A DNA stretch of 52,844 nt from contig JAFWWB010000011.1 in NCBI GenBank assembly GCA_017518185.1, positions 1-52,844 of the forward strand, written 5' to 3'. Position 1 is the first letter of the stretch; each line of letters starts with the position of its first letter. The translations under genes were made by a program, and so were the position numbers. Positions 9,006 through 17,209 of this stretch are shown here, piece by piece. Source of the stretch: Lachnospiraceae bacterium. Lineage in GTDB: Bacteria > Bacillota > Clostridia > Lachnospirales > Lachnospiraceae. The notes beneath the pieces were generated by a model, which saw nothing but the letters and a program-made list of their open reading frames with translations, had not been told where the DNA came from and did no database searches.

Positions 9006-9120
9006 TGCTGCCGGGCTTTTAATCTGTTGCTTACCTGTTTGCATTTTTTATAGATGAGATTCTTTCAGTAAGGACGATTTTACAAGAAACGCAGTAGTGG
9101 ATGGAACGATTAAAACCTGA

Positions 9121-9147
9121 GGAGACCGGTCACTGACCGGTCTCTTT
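9121..9147. terminator. Bidirectional hairpin terminator between csp and the polymerase-like gene
   Basis: AGACCGGTC (9123-9131) pairs perfectly with GACCGGTCT (9135-9143) across a three-base loop, followed by TTTTT on the plus strand. It ends the csp transcript. The minus-strand gene at 9130-10497 terminates its coding sequence inside the same hairpin. Confidence 0.88.
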
Positions 9148-10497
9148 TTCTGTTTCTCTTTCTTTGCATACCGCCTTTTCCGGCAGCATGATGAAAGGAA
9201 GTATCAGGAAAATGTTATACCCCGTCTCGGTCCAGTGATGCTCCACAAAGCAGTCAAGGGCCACCAGCGCTATAAGGAAAAGCCGGAAGCCGTGTCCTTC
9301 TCTCTTCAGCTTATACATCGTCCCCGTGGAAAGGGCAAGCATCATAAGGAGCCCTATGATCCCGTACATCACATAAACGCTGATATAAGAATCATCAAGG
9401 AATGTATAGAAGCCCAGTTTCTCGGCACTGTTCATCCCGTCCCCTACCTGTATGAAATATCTTCCCATGAGTGAAGGAGGCAGAACACGGGTGACATTGC
9501 TGGAGGTATTAAGCCTGTCGGCTATGCTGTGAAATCCCGGTATGGCCCTTAACGCCGCACTCATTTCCGGAGAGTAGGTATAATTCATGAGGATGTAAAG
9601 CCCGGCCAGAAGGATAAATGAAAACACCATCAGCCACTGAACAGCTTTCACCGGCTTCTCCGGAAGCTTAATGCCCTTCTTTACGATGTAGGTATACACC
9701 AGCGCTCCCGCGGAAGCTGTAACAACGATGATCAGGGAATTTCTTGCATCCAGATAGAGTATATTTACCACGGAAAGCGCAGCTATCGCGATGTAATCGT
9801 ATATCTTAAGCATACCGTCCTTTATGAAGATATATGCCAGTATCAGGAAGCACCAGTGCGCCGCCAGATCCGTGCAGTAGATAGTACCGAAAGAATGTCT
9901 TTCCATATCCCCGCGCATCTTGATAAAATCGGGGAGCAGCCCTGCCATGCAGAGTATAAAGGCAAGTATCATGATACCTGCAGCCAGCCCCACATAGATA
10001 TATCCGGCTTTTTTGAAATCCTTCTTATATGAGGCCACCGCCGCCACCATGACTTCAAAGAGCACCATATCGTCCGTACTCCTCCAGTACATGGCAAATA
10101 TCCATCCCAGTACCAGCATGCCCGTCATCAGCAGCTGAGTCTTTTTCTCCTTTACCTCTGCCACAATGGTATAGATGGCCGGTATGACTATCAGGTATCT
10201 CAGCTTGAACACTCCGTCTACGATCATCCCTGCCAGGTCACCGTCCATACCTTCCAGAGCCCCATAGAACCAATAATACAGATAGTTCATTATCGTGGTG
10301 GAGCCCAGGATGTTATAGCCAAGCAGTATAGCCAGAAAGATGTAATACATCCTGTCCATCGGCTTTTTCAGGGCATCCAGCTGCTCCCTGACCGTCGGTT
10401 CTTTTTTAGGCGCCTTTTCGCTCTCCCCGGCCTCTTCCTTCACCAATGTCTCTTTCTCCGTTTCCATTTCACTTACCGCCTTTTCCATATCATTCAT
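9130..10497 (-). CDS. O-antigen polymerase/ligase-like membrane protein
   Basis: I place the start at ATG 10497 (455 residues), after GGGGAG; upstream in-frame ATGs up to 10581 lie within a REP-like array and would only add repeat-encoded MTKERAPLG units. Residues 1-45 are charged and cytoplasmic. About ten membrane helices follow, with a larger outer loop before the last helices (about 325-385) containing NTSSNVTRVLPPSLMGRYFIQ. It is related throughout to the proteins at 10686-11945 and to the N-terminal half of 38126-40069 (shared DRMYYIFLAI-like start, GRYF...FLDDSYISVYVMYG segment). Such Wzy/WaaL-like proteins polymerise or transfer lipid-linked glycans outside the membrane. It is the last gene of the phosphonate operon, which suggests handling of an AEP-modified glycan. 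Polymerase versus ligase cannot be decided here. Confidence 0.82.
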   Translation of the reverse strand: MNDMEKAVSEMETEKETLVKEEAGESEKAPKKEPTVREQLDALKKPMDRMYYIFLAILLGYNILGSTTIMNYLYYWFYGALEGMDGDLAGMIVDGVFKLRYLIVIPAIYTIVAEVKEKKTQLLMTGMLVLGWIFAMYWRSTDDMVLFEVMVAAVASYKKDFKKAGYIYVGLAAGIMILAFILCMAGLLPDFIKMRGDMERHSFGTIYCTDLAAHWCFLILAYIFIKDGMLKIYDYIAIAALSVVNILYLDARNSLIIVVTASAGALVYTYIVKKGIKLPEKPVKAVQWLMVFSFILLAGLYILMNYTYSPEMSAALRAIPGFHSIADRLNTSSNVTRVLPPSLMGRYFIQVGDGMNSAEKLGFYTFLDDSYISVYVMYGIIGLLMMLALSTGTMYKLKREGHGFRLFLIALVALDCFVEHHWTETGYNIFLILPFIMLPEKAVCKERETEKETGQ

Positions 10498-10520
10498 TAT
10501 CTCTATCACTCCCCTGTCAC

Positions 10521-10732
10521 TTGTCATTCCGAGCGGTGCCCTTTCTTTTGTCATTCCGAGCGGAGCCCTTTCTTTTGTCATTCCGAGCGAAGCGTAGCGG
10601 AGTCGAGGAATTGTATTATCTTCCCCCTAACACTTGTCATTCCGAGCGGAGCGCAGCGGAGTCGAGGAATTGTATTATCTTCCCCCTAACACTTGTCATT
10701 CCGAGCGGAGCGCAGCGGAGTCGAGGAATCTT
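10521..10732. repeat. REP-like repeat array, family copy 3 (five units)
   Basis: Five units begin TTGTCATTCCGAGCG. The first two are short (about 31 bases). The last three are complete, ending GTCGAGGAAT, and two of these are separated by the identical linker TGTATTATCTTCCCCCTAAC. The array fills the space between the two polymerase-like genes and supplies the C-terminal codons of the upstream one (stop at 10686). Confidence 0.92.
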
Positions 10733-11945
10733 TAAACGCCGCAAACGGCAATATCAGAAATATGTTATACGCCGGCTCCAGTATGTGATGCTCCATCACA
10801 AAATGGATCGAGCACACCGCCATAACAAACATGCAGAAAACTTTTCCCGCCTTCATAAGCCTGTACTGCAGAAATGTAAGCAGGGATATTATCACGGCAA
10901 AGCCTGCTACCCCGTACATGATGAAAAGCCTTGCGTAAGAAGAATCCAGGAATTCATAATTCCCGGTCTCTATAAAGCCCTGTCCCGGGATCCAGTAATT
11001 CTGATAATACCGTCCCAGAAGGCTGACACCTGTTACCGAGAGCACACGGTTGGCATTTTCCAGCCTCCCCCTGAAGGATTCAAGAAAATGGATACGGTTA
11101 TAGAACACTCCGGGATCCGGATTGTAGGTCAGCACCAGTACCAGGGTCAGCGCGGACATGATCACAAAGGAAAGCAGCATGCACCGCGAAAAAACCTTCA
11201 TAAGCTTTTCCGGCGGTTTGAGCTTCAGCTGCTCCGCCGCGAGCAGCACCAGGCAGCCGCCCGTGGCAAGGATCACCGAAATCTGTGAAGTCCTTCCATC
11301 CACAAAAACCATATTGAGGATGCTCAGGGCCGCTATTATCACGTATGCCGGCCACTTTATCCTTCCTTCCTTCAGGAAGATGAAGCTGAGTATCACAAAA
11401 CCCACATGTCCCGCAAGGTTCGTCGGTCCCAGTGTCCCGAAGGAATGCCTGACCTTTCCGTCCCGGACCAGATTGTCCTCCGGCAGTATCCCTACGAGGT
11501 TTAGCAGTACCGTAAGGCACATAAAGCCTCCGGCCAGGTATATGCTCCATTTCAGTATCTTCTTATAATCCCTGCCATAAGTGGCCGCTATCATCATGGC
11601 ATCCCTGAAGATATAGGTATCGTTCACCTCACGCATGTAAAAGGAGTAGATCCAGCCGAGCACAAGAAGACCTCCAAGTACTACCCTCTCCGTGACTCCC
11701 TTTGCCTTTACAACGATATTGTATACTGCCGGAAGTATTATCAGAAAGCGCAGGTTCACTATACCCTGATAGACCAGCACCGCCAGAGCGCTGTCCTCCT
11801 CAGCAACACCATTGCTTATGCCGCTCAGTATCATCACAAGTATGGGTGTGGATCCCAGCAGTTCATAAATGAGGATAAGGAACAGACAGACCACATACAG
11901 CCTGTCCATCGCCTTTTCGTATTTTTTCAGGACCTCCGTATTCAT
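10686..11945 (-). CDS. O-antigen polymerase/ligase-like membrane protein with repeat-encoded C-terminus
   Basis: The 419-residue protein starts MNTEVLKKYEKAMDRLYVVC and has about ten to eleven membrane helices. The late outer loop (about 285-335) contains NANRVLSVTGVSLLGRYYQNY, and the following SSYARLFIMYGVAG is shared with the polymerase-PGT fusion at 38126-40069. It is a Wzy/WaaL-like glycan polymerase or ligase candidate. The natural end is probably near ILPFAAF; the last 14 residues (KDSSTPLRSARNDKC) are read from a REP-like repeat, which has replaced the original stop. Its start overlaps the stop of aepY by four bases (ATGA), so translation is coupled. Two polymerase-like paralogs in one operon is unusual. 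Confidence 0.84.
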   Translation of the reverse strand: MNTEVLKKYEKAMDRLYVVCLFLILIYELLGSTPILVMILSGISNGVAEEDSALAVLVYQGIVNLRFLIILPAVYNIVVKAKGVTERVVLGGLLVLGWIYSFYMREVNDTYIFRDAMMIAATYGRDYKKILKWSIYLAGGFMCLTVLLNLVGILPEDNLVRDGKVRHSFGTLGPTNLAGHVGFVILSFIFLKEGRIKWPAYVIIAALSILNMVFVDGRTSQISVILATGGCLVLLAAEQLKLKPPEKLMKVFSRCMLLSFVIMSALTLVLVLTYNPDPGVFYNRIHFLESFRGRLENANRVLSVTGVSLLGRYYQNYWIPGQGFIETGNYEFLDSSYARLFIMYGVAGFAVIISLLTFLQYRLMKAGKVFCMFVMAVCSIHFVMEHHILEPAYNIFLILPFAAFKDSSTPLRSARNDKC

Positions 11946-13060
11946 TCCGCCAGCTGCTTCATAAAATCATTCTTGTTTTCCATAGCGGATGTGGTAGGCC
12001 GTCCAAGATCGGCTCTGGAACCGATAGCGCAGCTCACCTCTATTAGCGAAAGCTCTCCTGCTTCCTTTGCAGCCGCCAGGGCTTTGTCCAGGCTTTCAGC
12101 ATCATCCGCTGAAAAAGCCCTTGGATATCCGCAGCAGAGAGCGATATCCTTAAAGCTCCTCTCTCCCATGACCGTAGGCTGTCCCCCTACCGACTCATGG
12201 GCCCCGTTATTGATGACCACATGTATCAGGTTTGCAGGCTTTATATCCGCGATCACTGCCATAGCTCCCATATGCATGAGGGCCGCCCCGTCGCCGTCGA
12301 TACACCACACTCTCTTTTCGGGCTTGTGTACAGCCACACCCAATGCGATAGAGCTGCAATGGCCCATGGAACCCACGGTAAGAAAATCCCTGCCATGGCC
12401 CTGGCCTGCCGCCTCCCTGGCCTCAAAAAGCTCCCTGCTGGCTTTTCCGGTCGTGGAAATGACGGGATCGTCCCCGGCTGCCGCGATGATATGCTTTATA
12501 GCCTCTTCCCTTGTCAGCCTGTTGTCATTTTTATACTCCGGAGAAGCATCGCCCTCCAGTGCGCCTTTCCTTATCACATAGGCCACCTGCTTTCCCGCCT
12601 CCAGAAGCGGTGTCAGCTCAGCCGCAAAAGCCTTCATATCCTCCAAAGAGACATTTTTATCAATGATCCTGTATTCCACATCCATGTCTTCAAGGAGCTT
12701 CAGGGTCACCTCTCCTTGGAAGATGTGCTGGGGCTCGTCATGAACTCCCGGCTCTCCCCTCCAGCCTATAATGAATATACAGGGGATACCGTATACCTTT
12801 TCATTGAGCAGGGAAGCCAGCGGATTTATGATATTGCCCTCACCGCTGTTCTGCATATACACCACAGGTACACGGCCGGTAGCCAGATGATATCCAGCAG
12901 CTATGCCCACGGCATTTCCCTCATTAGCCGCTATGACATGGTGCTCTCCTTCCGCACCGTAAAGGCTTATCAGCTCATCACACAGTGCCTTGAGCTGGCT
13001 GTCCGGCACTCCCGTATAAAAATCCGTCCCTAGAATACCCAGAAAATCCTTTATCTTCAT
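11942..13060 (-). CDS. aepY: Phosphonopyruvate decarboxylase (ThDP-dependent)
   Basis: This enzyme decarboxylates phosphonopyruvate to phosphonoacetaldehyde, the irreversible step that pulls the unfavourable PEP mutase reaction. The 372 residues match the family length. The N-terminus shows the family signature DFYTGVPDSQLKALCDEL, with AANEGNAVGIAAGYHLATG carrying the conserved glutamate that activates thiamine diphosphate (residue about 46). The C-terminal cofactor motif runs from GDGAALMHMGAM to VINNGAHESVGGQP (about 255-295). It lies in the order aepX-aepZ-pntC-aepY on the minus strand, separated from pntC by a REP-like array. The ATG at 13060 follows AAAGGA. Its end overlaps the next membrane gene by four bases. 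Confidence 0.95.
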   Translation of the reverse strand: MKIKDFLGILGTDFYTGVPDSQLKALCDELISLYGAEGEHHVIAANEGNAVGIAAGYHLATGRVPVVYMQNSGEGNIINPLASLLNEKVYGIPCIFIIGWRGEPGVHDEPQHIFQGEVTLKLLEDMDVEYRIIDKNVSLEDMKAFAAELTPLLEAGKQVAYVIRKGALEGDASPEYKNDNRLTREEAIKHIIAAAGDDPVISTTGKASRELFEAREAAGQGHGRDFLTVGSMGHCSSIALGVAVHKPEKRVWCIDGDGAALMHMGAMAVIADIKPANLIHVVINNGAHESVGGQPTVMGERSFKDIALCCGYPRAFSADDAESLDKALAAAKEAGELSLIEVSCAIGSRADLGRPTTSAMENKNDFMKQLAE

Positions 13061-13085
13061 TATAGTTCCAATCCTTTCAACTCTT

Positions 13086-13221
13086 TTGTCATCCCGAACG
13101 TAGCGCAGCCGCCTCTTTTGTCATCCCGAGCGCAGCGCAGCCGCCTCTTTTGTCATCCCGAGCGCAGCGCAGCCACCTCTTTTGTCATCCCGAGCGCAGC
13201 GCAGCGGAGTCGAGGGATCTT
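13086..13221. repeat. REP-like repeat array, family copy 4 (four units)
   Basis: Four tandem units begin TTGTCATCCCGA. The first three are about 31 to 32 bases long and keep only the left part (GAGCGCAGCGCAGCC). The fourth is complete and ends GGAGTCGAGGGATCTT. The array starts right after the pntC stop and separates pntC from aepY. Confidence 0.92.
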
Positions 13222-13227
13222 ATCCTC

Positions 13228-13956
13228 TCAGATCCTCTTCCTCCACTCAGGGGCCACCGCCGCCAGTTCTTCCGGGGTATCGATCTCTACGATCTGTTCA
13301 CGCCCGGTCTCATGTACCCGGAGCCTCAGCCTGTCCAGATTCGCATCCACCACTTCATCCCAGAAAAGCTCCTCGTAACCCTCTTTTCCGTAGGCTTCCC
13401 TTACAAGCTCCGCCAGCAGTCTTATATCCTTATTCGTAAAATATGAGATACCCTCCATATTAAAGGCATCATCCCCGCATTTCCCCACACGGGTGATAAA
13501 GCCTTCATCATCCAGATCAAAGACCCAGTCATCCGAGTGGCCTTCCACATACTTTGCAAAATAGCAGGAGCTCTCGGGTTCGTACGAAAGCACTGCAGGA
13601 TCGCTGATGTACAGATCTGCCTCACAGATAAAGCAGCCGCCCTCCGCAGCTGCCAGAATATCGCATACCGCATATACCGATGAGATATTGTTTACAGTCT
13701 CATAGTACTTATTCTCCACGGTCTTAAGCCCCGGATACTTTTCCTCCAGGTAAGCAAACTGCTCCCCAAGATATCCGGTCACCACATATATCCCGGATAT
13801 TCCCCTTTTCTTCAGGGCTTTTATCACCGTTTCTATCATGGGAACGCCGTGCACCGCTATCAGCGGCTTCGGCATGTTTTCGGTGAGCGGTCTCATCCTG
13901 CTCCCCAGCCCCGCCGCCATCAGAACGGCTATTTCATTCTTCTTATCTTCTCCCAC
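13228..13956 (-). CDS. pntC: LicC-like nucleotidyltransferase, probable CTP:2-aminoethylphosphonate cytidylyltransferase
   Basis: The 242-residue protein has the nucleotidyltransferase signature LMAAGLGSRMRPLTENMPKP (residues about 12-31), with K30 as the usual triphosphate-binding lysine. ENKYYETVNNISSVYAVCDI, CEADLYI and LFWDEVVDANLDRL follow the pattern of LicC, the CTP:phosphocholine cytidylyltransferase of pneumococci. In phosphonate loci the relative PntC makes CMP-AEP, the donor for AEP transfer onto glycans or lipids. Its position directly after aepZ (16 bases) makes AEP the likeliest substrate; phosphocholine is the alternative, but no licA- or licD-like gene is visible here. A REP-like array follows its stop. 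Specificity is inferred from the neighbours. Confidence 0.82.
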   Translation of the reverse strand: MGEDKKNEIAVLMAAGLGSRMRPLTENMPKPLIAVHGVPMIETVIKALKKRGISGIYVVTGYLGEQFAYLEEKYPGLKTVENKYYETVNNISSVYAVCDILAAAEGGCFICEADLYISDPAVLSYEPESSCYFAKYVEGHSDDWVFDLDDEGFITRVGKCGDDAFNMEGISYFTNKDIRLLAELVREAYGKEGYEELFWDEVVDANLDRLRLRVHETGREQIVEIDTPEELAAVAPEWRKRI

Positions 13957-13972
13957 TGCCTTCCCCTCATCC

Positions 13973-15097
13973 TCAATATTTCACCGGCACCTGCACGCCG
14001 GTCTCTTTAAGCGCCTCCTCAAAAACCTTCCAGAAACCCTTTATATCGTCCTCATCGATAGCCCCCAGTGCGCACAGTCTGAAGGTTCCCTTCTTTTCAA
14101 GCTTTCCGGGATAAATGGTATATCCCCTCTCATAGCAGTAGTCATGCACCTTATCGAAATCCCAGGCGGGATCCTCCGGGTAGCGCACGGCCGAAACAAG
14201 TCCGGACTGTACCTCCCTGTCCAGTGCCTCCTTAAGTCCCAGTCTGTCCTCACCCTCGTGGATGGCCTTCATGATCCTCTGATGCCGTGCCCACTTGGCT
14301 TCCTCGCCTTCTTCAAAATACTCCTTAAGGGCCTGCCTTGCGGCATAGACTGTCTGCACCGGAGGGGTAAAGTGCATCTCACCGGTCCTCTCAAAGAAAT
14401 CATACTGCATATAGAGATTGCAGTAATAGGAACGCACCGGGAAATCTTTGCTCTTCTCGATGATGGATCTTTTCCCTATAACATAGGAAAGCCCCGTCAT
14501 GCCCATGATGCCTTTCTGGGCTGAAGCCATGCAGAAGTCCACATTATCCTTCTCAAGATCAATGGGTATCATCGCATACGAGGAAGTGGTATCGGTGATC
14601 ATAAAGCAGCCGTAGCGGTGTGCCAGTTCTCCGATCTCCCTGATCGGGTTCAGAAGCCCGCTCCCCGTCTCATGATGCGTAACATAAACATATCCCGTAT
14701 CAGGATTCTCCTTAAGTGTCTCTTCTAGGGCCGAAAGATCCGGCCGTTTATCTATCGGCTGTTTCAGCTCCGTATAGGGCATGCCGTAAGCCCTGAGCAC
14801 ATCCACAGCTCTCTGACTGTAGGCTCCGTTATTGATAACCAGAGCCTTCTTCCCTTCATCCAGCAGCGAATTCAGGGTTATATCGATACAGATGGTGCCT
14901 GAACCGCAGAACAGCACGGCCGTATGCTCTTCATCATTTCCATGAACTATCCGGACCAGATCCTTTCTCATCGGATCCATTATCCCCTGGAATTCCTTCT
15001 CCCTGGGACAGATATCCGACACCACCTGTGCAAACTTTACACTGTCCGTGGTGGTGGAGGGGCCGGGGTTCAGAAGTATATTTCTCTTTATCTGCAT
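13973..15097 (-). CDS. aepZ: 2-aminoethylphosphonate:pyruvate aminotransferase
   Basis: This PLP enzyme interconverts phosphonoacetaldehyde plus alanine and AEP plus pyruvate; beside aepX and aepY it is expected to run towards AEP. The 374 residues show the class V aminotransferase fold. The N-terminus has LLNPGPSTTTDSVKFAQV, the HHETGSGLLNPI segment carries contacts of the active site, and the PLP lysine lies in MASAQKGIMGMTGLSYVIG (about residue 195). The start at 15097 lies 31 bases after the stop of aepX and follows AGGAGA, so both are on one transcript. Length and motifs are normal. Confidence 0.94.
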   Translation of the reverse strand: MQIKRNILLNPGPSTTTDSVKFAQVVSDICPREKEFQGIMDPMRKDLVRIVHGNDEEHTAVLFCGSGTICIDITLNSLLDEGKKALVINNGAYSQRAVDVLRAYGMPYTELKQPIDKRPDLSALEETLKENPDTGYVYVTHHETGSGLLNPIREIGELAHRYGCFMITDTTSSYAMIPIDLEKDNVDFCMASAQKGIMGMTGLSYVIGKRSIIEKSKDFPVRSYYCNLYMQYDFFERTGEMHFTPPVQTVYAARQALKEYFEEGEEAKWARHQRIMKAIHEGEDRLGLKEALDREVQSGLVSAVRYPEDPAWDFDKVHDYCYERGYTIYPGKLEKKGTFRLCALGAIDEDDIKGFWKVFEEALKETGVQVPVKY

Positions 15098-15128
15098 TAT
15101 CCTTCTCCTGTCATTTCAACTTGTATGA

Positions 15129-16427
15129 TCATATCTCGTCTATCAGCGTGATTATATCCTTGATGGACATGAGCCTGTCGTCAACTTCCTTTGCCCTATG
15201 GTATTTCAGTATGTCCATGGCGGTCTGCTGCATGGCCGGGAAGGCCGATCTCGTCAGCTGGTTAGCATAGATCACAATATTGACTCCATGGGCAGAAAGC
15301 TCCTCCTCGGTTATGGTATTAAAGCTGCTTGGCACCACCACTATAGGCGTACTGCTGTCCTGAGCCCTGAATTTATCACAGAACTCCAGTATCTCCGCAG
15401 GATCCTTCTTCCGGCTGTGGATCATGATGCCGTCCGCTCCTGCCTTCACAAAAGCAAAGGCCCGCTTAAGAGCATCCTCCATTCCCCGTTCAAGTATAAG
15501 GCTCTCTATCCTGGCTATGATCATGAAATCGTCCGTCAGCTGGGCCTTCTTGCCGGCCTCGATCTTGGCGCTGAACTCTTCTATGGTAGCCTGGGTCTGC
15601 TCCACTTCGGTGCCGAAAAGGCTGTTCTTCTTGAGGCCCTTCTTGTCTTCGATGATGACAGCCGACACTCCCAGCCGTTCAAGGCTCCTCACAGTATACA
15701 CAAAGTGCTCCGCCAGTCCGCCCGTATCGCCGTCAAAAATGATCGGCTTGGTAGTCACTTCCGTGATATCCTCAATGGTGCGGAAACGGCTGGTCATGTC
15801 CACCAGCTCGATATCGGGCTTCCCCTTTGCCGTGCTGTCGCAGAGGCTTGATACCCACATGGCATCGAACTGGTCGAGCCTGCCGTTATCACCTTCTATT
15901 ACCGTCTTTTCAACGATGAGCCCCGTCAGGCCGCTGTGAGCTTCCATGACCTTCACCACGGGAGTCATCTCTATGAGCTGCCTCAGTCGCTTCCGTCTGT
16001 ACTCCGGCATGGACAGACGCTCACGAAGCTGCAGATCTATCCTGCGGACTTTTTCATTCTCGGTATAGGGTATGTCTATGACCTCTCCGCCGTATGCGTT
16101 CAGGAGTTCAATGACATGGGCACGGATGGCTGACTCGGCGCCGCTGCACCAGTTGTCTCCGTGGATCACATAGTCCGGATGCAGATATCCGATGACATCG
16201 TCATAGAGCATATCGTTCTGCACCAATACCGAATCGACACCCTCTATCTGCTTATAAAGCTCTATCCTGGCAGCTTCGGGCACGGTAGGAAAACGATTGT
16301 AGCGGATGGATGCCTTGTCACTCAGGCATCCTACCACTACCCTTCCGTATTTCTTCGCTTCATTGATTATGTTCAGATGTCCGTCATGCACGACATCCGT
16401 GCTGAAACAGGTGTAAACGGTCTTCAT
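15129..16427 (-). CDS. aepX: Phosphoenolpyruvate mutase with N-terminal cytidylyltransferase-like domain
   Basis: The 432-residue protein is a fusion. Residues 1-135 are a cytidylyltransferase-like Rossmann domain with VYTCFSTDVVHDGHLNII (HxGH motif) and the GDNW segment. Residues about 140-430 are a PEP mutase of the isocitrate lyase superfamily. They contain GLIVEKT, FDAMWVSSL, IFDGDTGG, the diagnostic EDKKGLKKNSL loop (about 265-275) and IIARIESLI. PEP mutase makes the C-P bond by converting phosphoenolpyruvate to phosphonopyruvate. This fusion is known in bacterial AEP loci; its N-terminal half may activate an alcohol or phosphonate. It is the first gene of the operon, 26 bases after the expected transcript start, with AAAGGA before ATG 16427. 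Confidence 0.95.
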   Translation of the reverse strand: MKTVYTCFSTDVVHDGHLNIINEAKKYGRVVVGCLSDKASIRYNRFPTVPEAARIELYKQIEGVDSVLVQNDMLYDDVIGYLHPDYVIHGDNWCSGAESAIRAHVIELLNAYGGEVIDIPYTENEKVRRIDLQLRERLSMPEYRRKRLRQLIEMTPVVKVMEAHSGLTGLIVEKTVIEGDNGRLDQFDAMWVSSLCDSTAKGKPDIELVDMTSRFRTIEDITEVTTKPIIFDGDTGGLAEHFVYTVRSLERLGVSAVIIEDKKGLKKNSLFGTEVEQTQATIEEFSAKIEAGKKAQLTDDFMIIARIESLILERGMEDALKRAFAFVKAGADGIMIHSRKKDPAEILEFCDKFRAQDSSTPIVVVPSSFNTITEEELSAHGVNIVIYANQLTRSAFPAMQQTAMDILKYHRAKEVDDRLMSIKDIITLIDEI

Positions 16428-16459
16428 TTTTGCATCCTTTCAGTTTTTTTCGCCCGTCT

Positions 16460-16488
16460 ATTCTATGTAAATTAACCTATATTGTCAA
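16460..16488 (-). promoter_or_regulatory. Predicted promoter of the AEP operon
   Basis: On the minus strand a perfect TTGACA (16488-16483) and TAGAAT (16465-16460) are separated by 17 bases. Transcription would start near 16453. This places aepX-aepZ-pntC-aepY and the two polymerase-like genes in a transcript of about 7.3 kb. Confidence 0.82.
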
Positions 16489-16496
16489 ATATGGTC

Positions 16497-17138
16497 TTAT
16501 ACGGTCACTTTCTCAAAATCCGCCTTGGGATGCTTGCATATAGGGCAGATGAAATCATCAGGGAGCTCCTCGCCCTCATATTCAAACCCGCATATCGTGC
16601 AGCGCCATATGGTCTTCCCGGAAGGCGCGGTCCCGACCTTCTCAGGCTTAGGCTTGATGTCGCTCTGGTAATACTCATAGGTACAGGAAGCAGTATCCGA
16701 AAGCACCGTCATGAACGCCGGTTCACAGATGAACAGCGTGTGCGAACCGAGATCCACCTCCTGCTTCACATTGAGCGAAAAGTAAGCATTCGTTCCCTTT
16801 GTGATATAAGGTATCCCGTTTTCGGCGATCGCGTAATCCGACTTTGAAAAGCTGTCGTCGAACTTGTTGACATCTCGGCCGGACTGGAAGCCAAAATGCT
16901 TGAAGAGTTCAAAATCCGCGTCCTTACTGATCACTGAGATGTTGCATTTACCGGTCTCCTTTATCATGTCATGGGTATAATTTGCCTTGTTGACCGCGAT
17001 GGAGATGGTATTGGGCTCCGAAGCCACCTGGGCTGCCGTATTTATTATACAGCCGTTCATCTTCTCTCCCTTTACCGCCGTACAGACAAATAGTCCGTAG
17101 CTGAGCTTGTACATTGCCTTTGTGTTCATTTCTGCCAT
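16497..17138 (-). CDS. Flavin reductase-rubredoxin fusion (high-molecular-weight rubredoxin)
   Basis: Residues 1-160 are a flavin reductase domain of the FMN-binding split barrel type (MYKLSYGLFVCTAVKGEKMNGCIINTAAQVAS, and SEPNTISIAVNKANYTHDMI). Residues about 165-213 are a rubredoxin with the two knuckles CTIC and CPIC (WRCTICGFEYEGEELPDDF, then the second CxxC). Together they form the high-molecular-weight rubredoxin known from anaerobes, which passes electrons from NAD(P)H-linked flavin to acceptors such as flavodiiron proteins in oxygen or NO defence. A strong AAAAGGAGG lies before ATG 17138. The gene stands between unrelated clusters and ends just before the AEP promoter. Confidence 0.93.
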   Translation of the reverse strand: MAEMNTKAMYKLSYGLFVCTAVKGEKMNGCIINTAAQVASEPNTISIAVNKANYTHDMIKETGKCNISVISKDADFELFKHFGFQSGRDVNKFDDSFSKSDYAIAENGIPYITKGTNAYFSLNVKQEVDLGSHTLFICEPAFMTVLSDTASCTYEYYQSDIKPKPEKVGTAPSGKTIWRCTICGFEYEGEELPDDFICPICKHPKADFEKVTV

Positions 17139-17209
17139 GATGAGTACCTCCTTTTCATACTGTAATACTACCGTTTCCTCGAATTCATTATCTCTATCTG
17201 GGCTATTAG

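Noticed and set aside
10446-11288. 280-codon plus-strand frame
   Set aside because: It is repeat-derived at its start (CHSERSAAESRN units) and then antisense to a membrane protein gene.
11098-11550. 150-codon minus-strand frame rich in Gly and Arg
   Set aside because: It lies fully within the polymerase-like gene in another frame of the same strand, with no binding site.
13086-13221. Regularly spaced repeats suggesting a CRISPR array
   Set aside because: The units are directly tandem at about 31-32 bases with no unique spacers, and have the palindromic core of the REP-like family. No cas gene is near.
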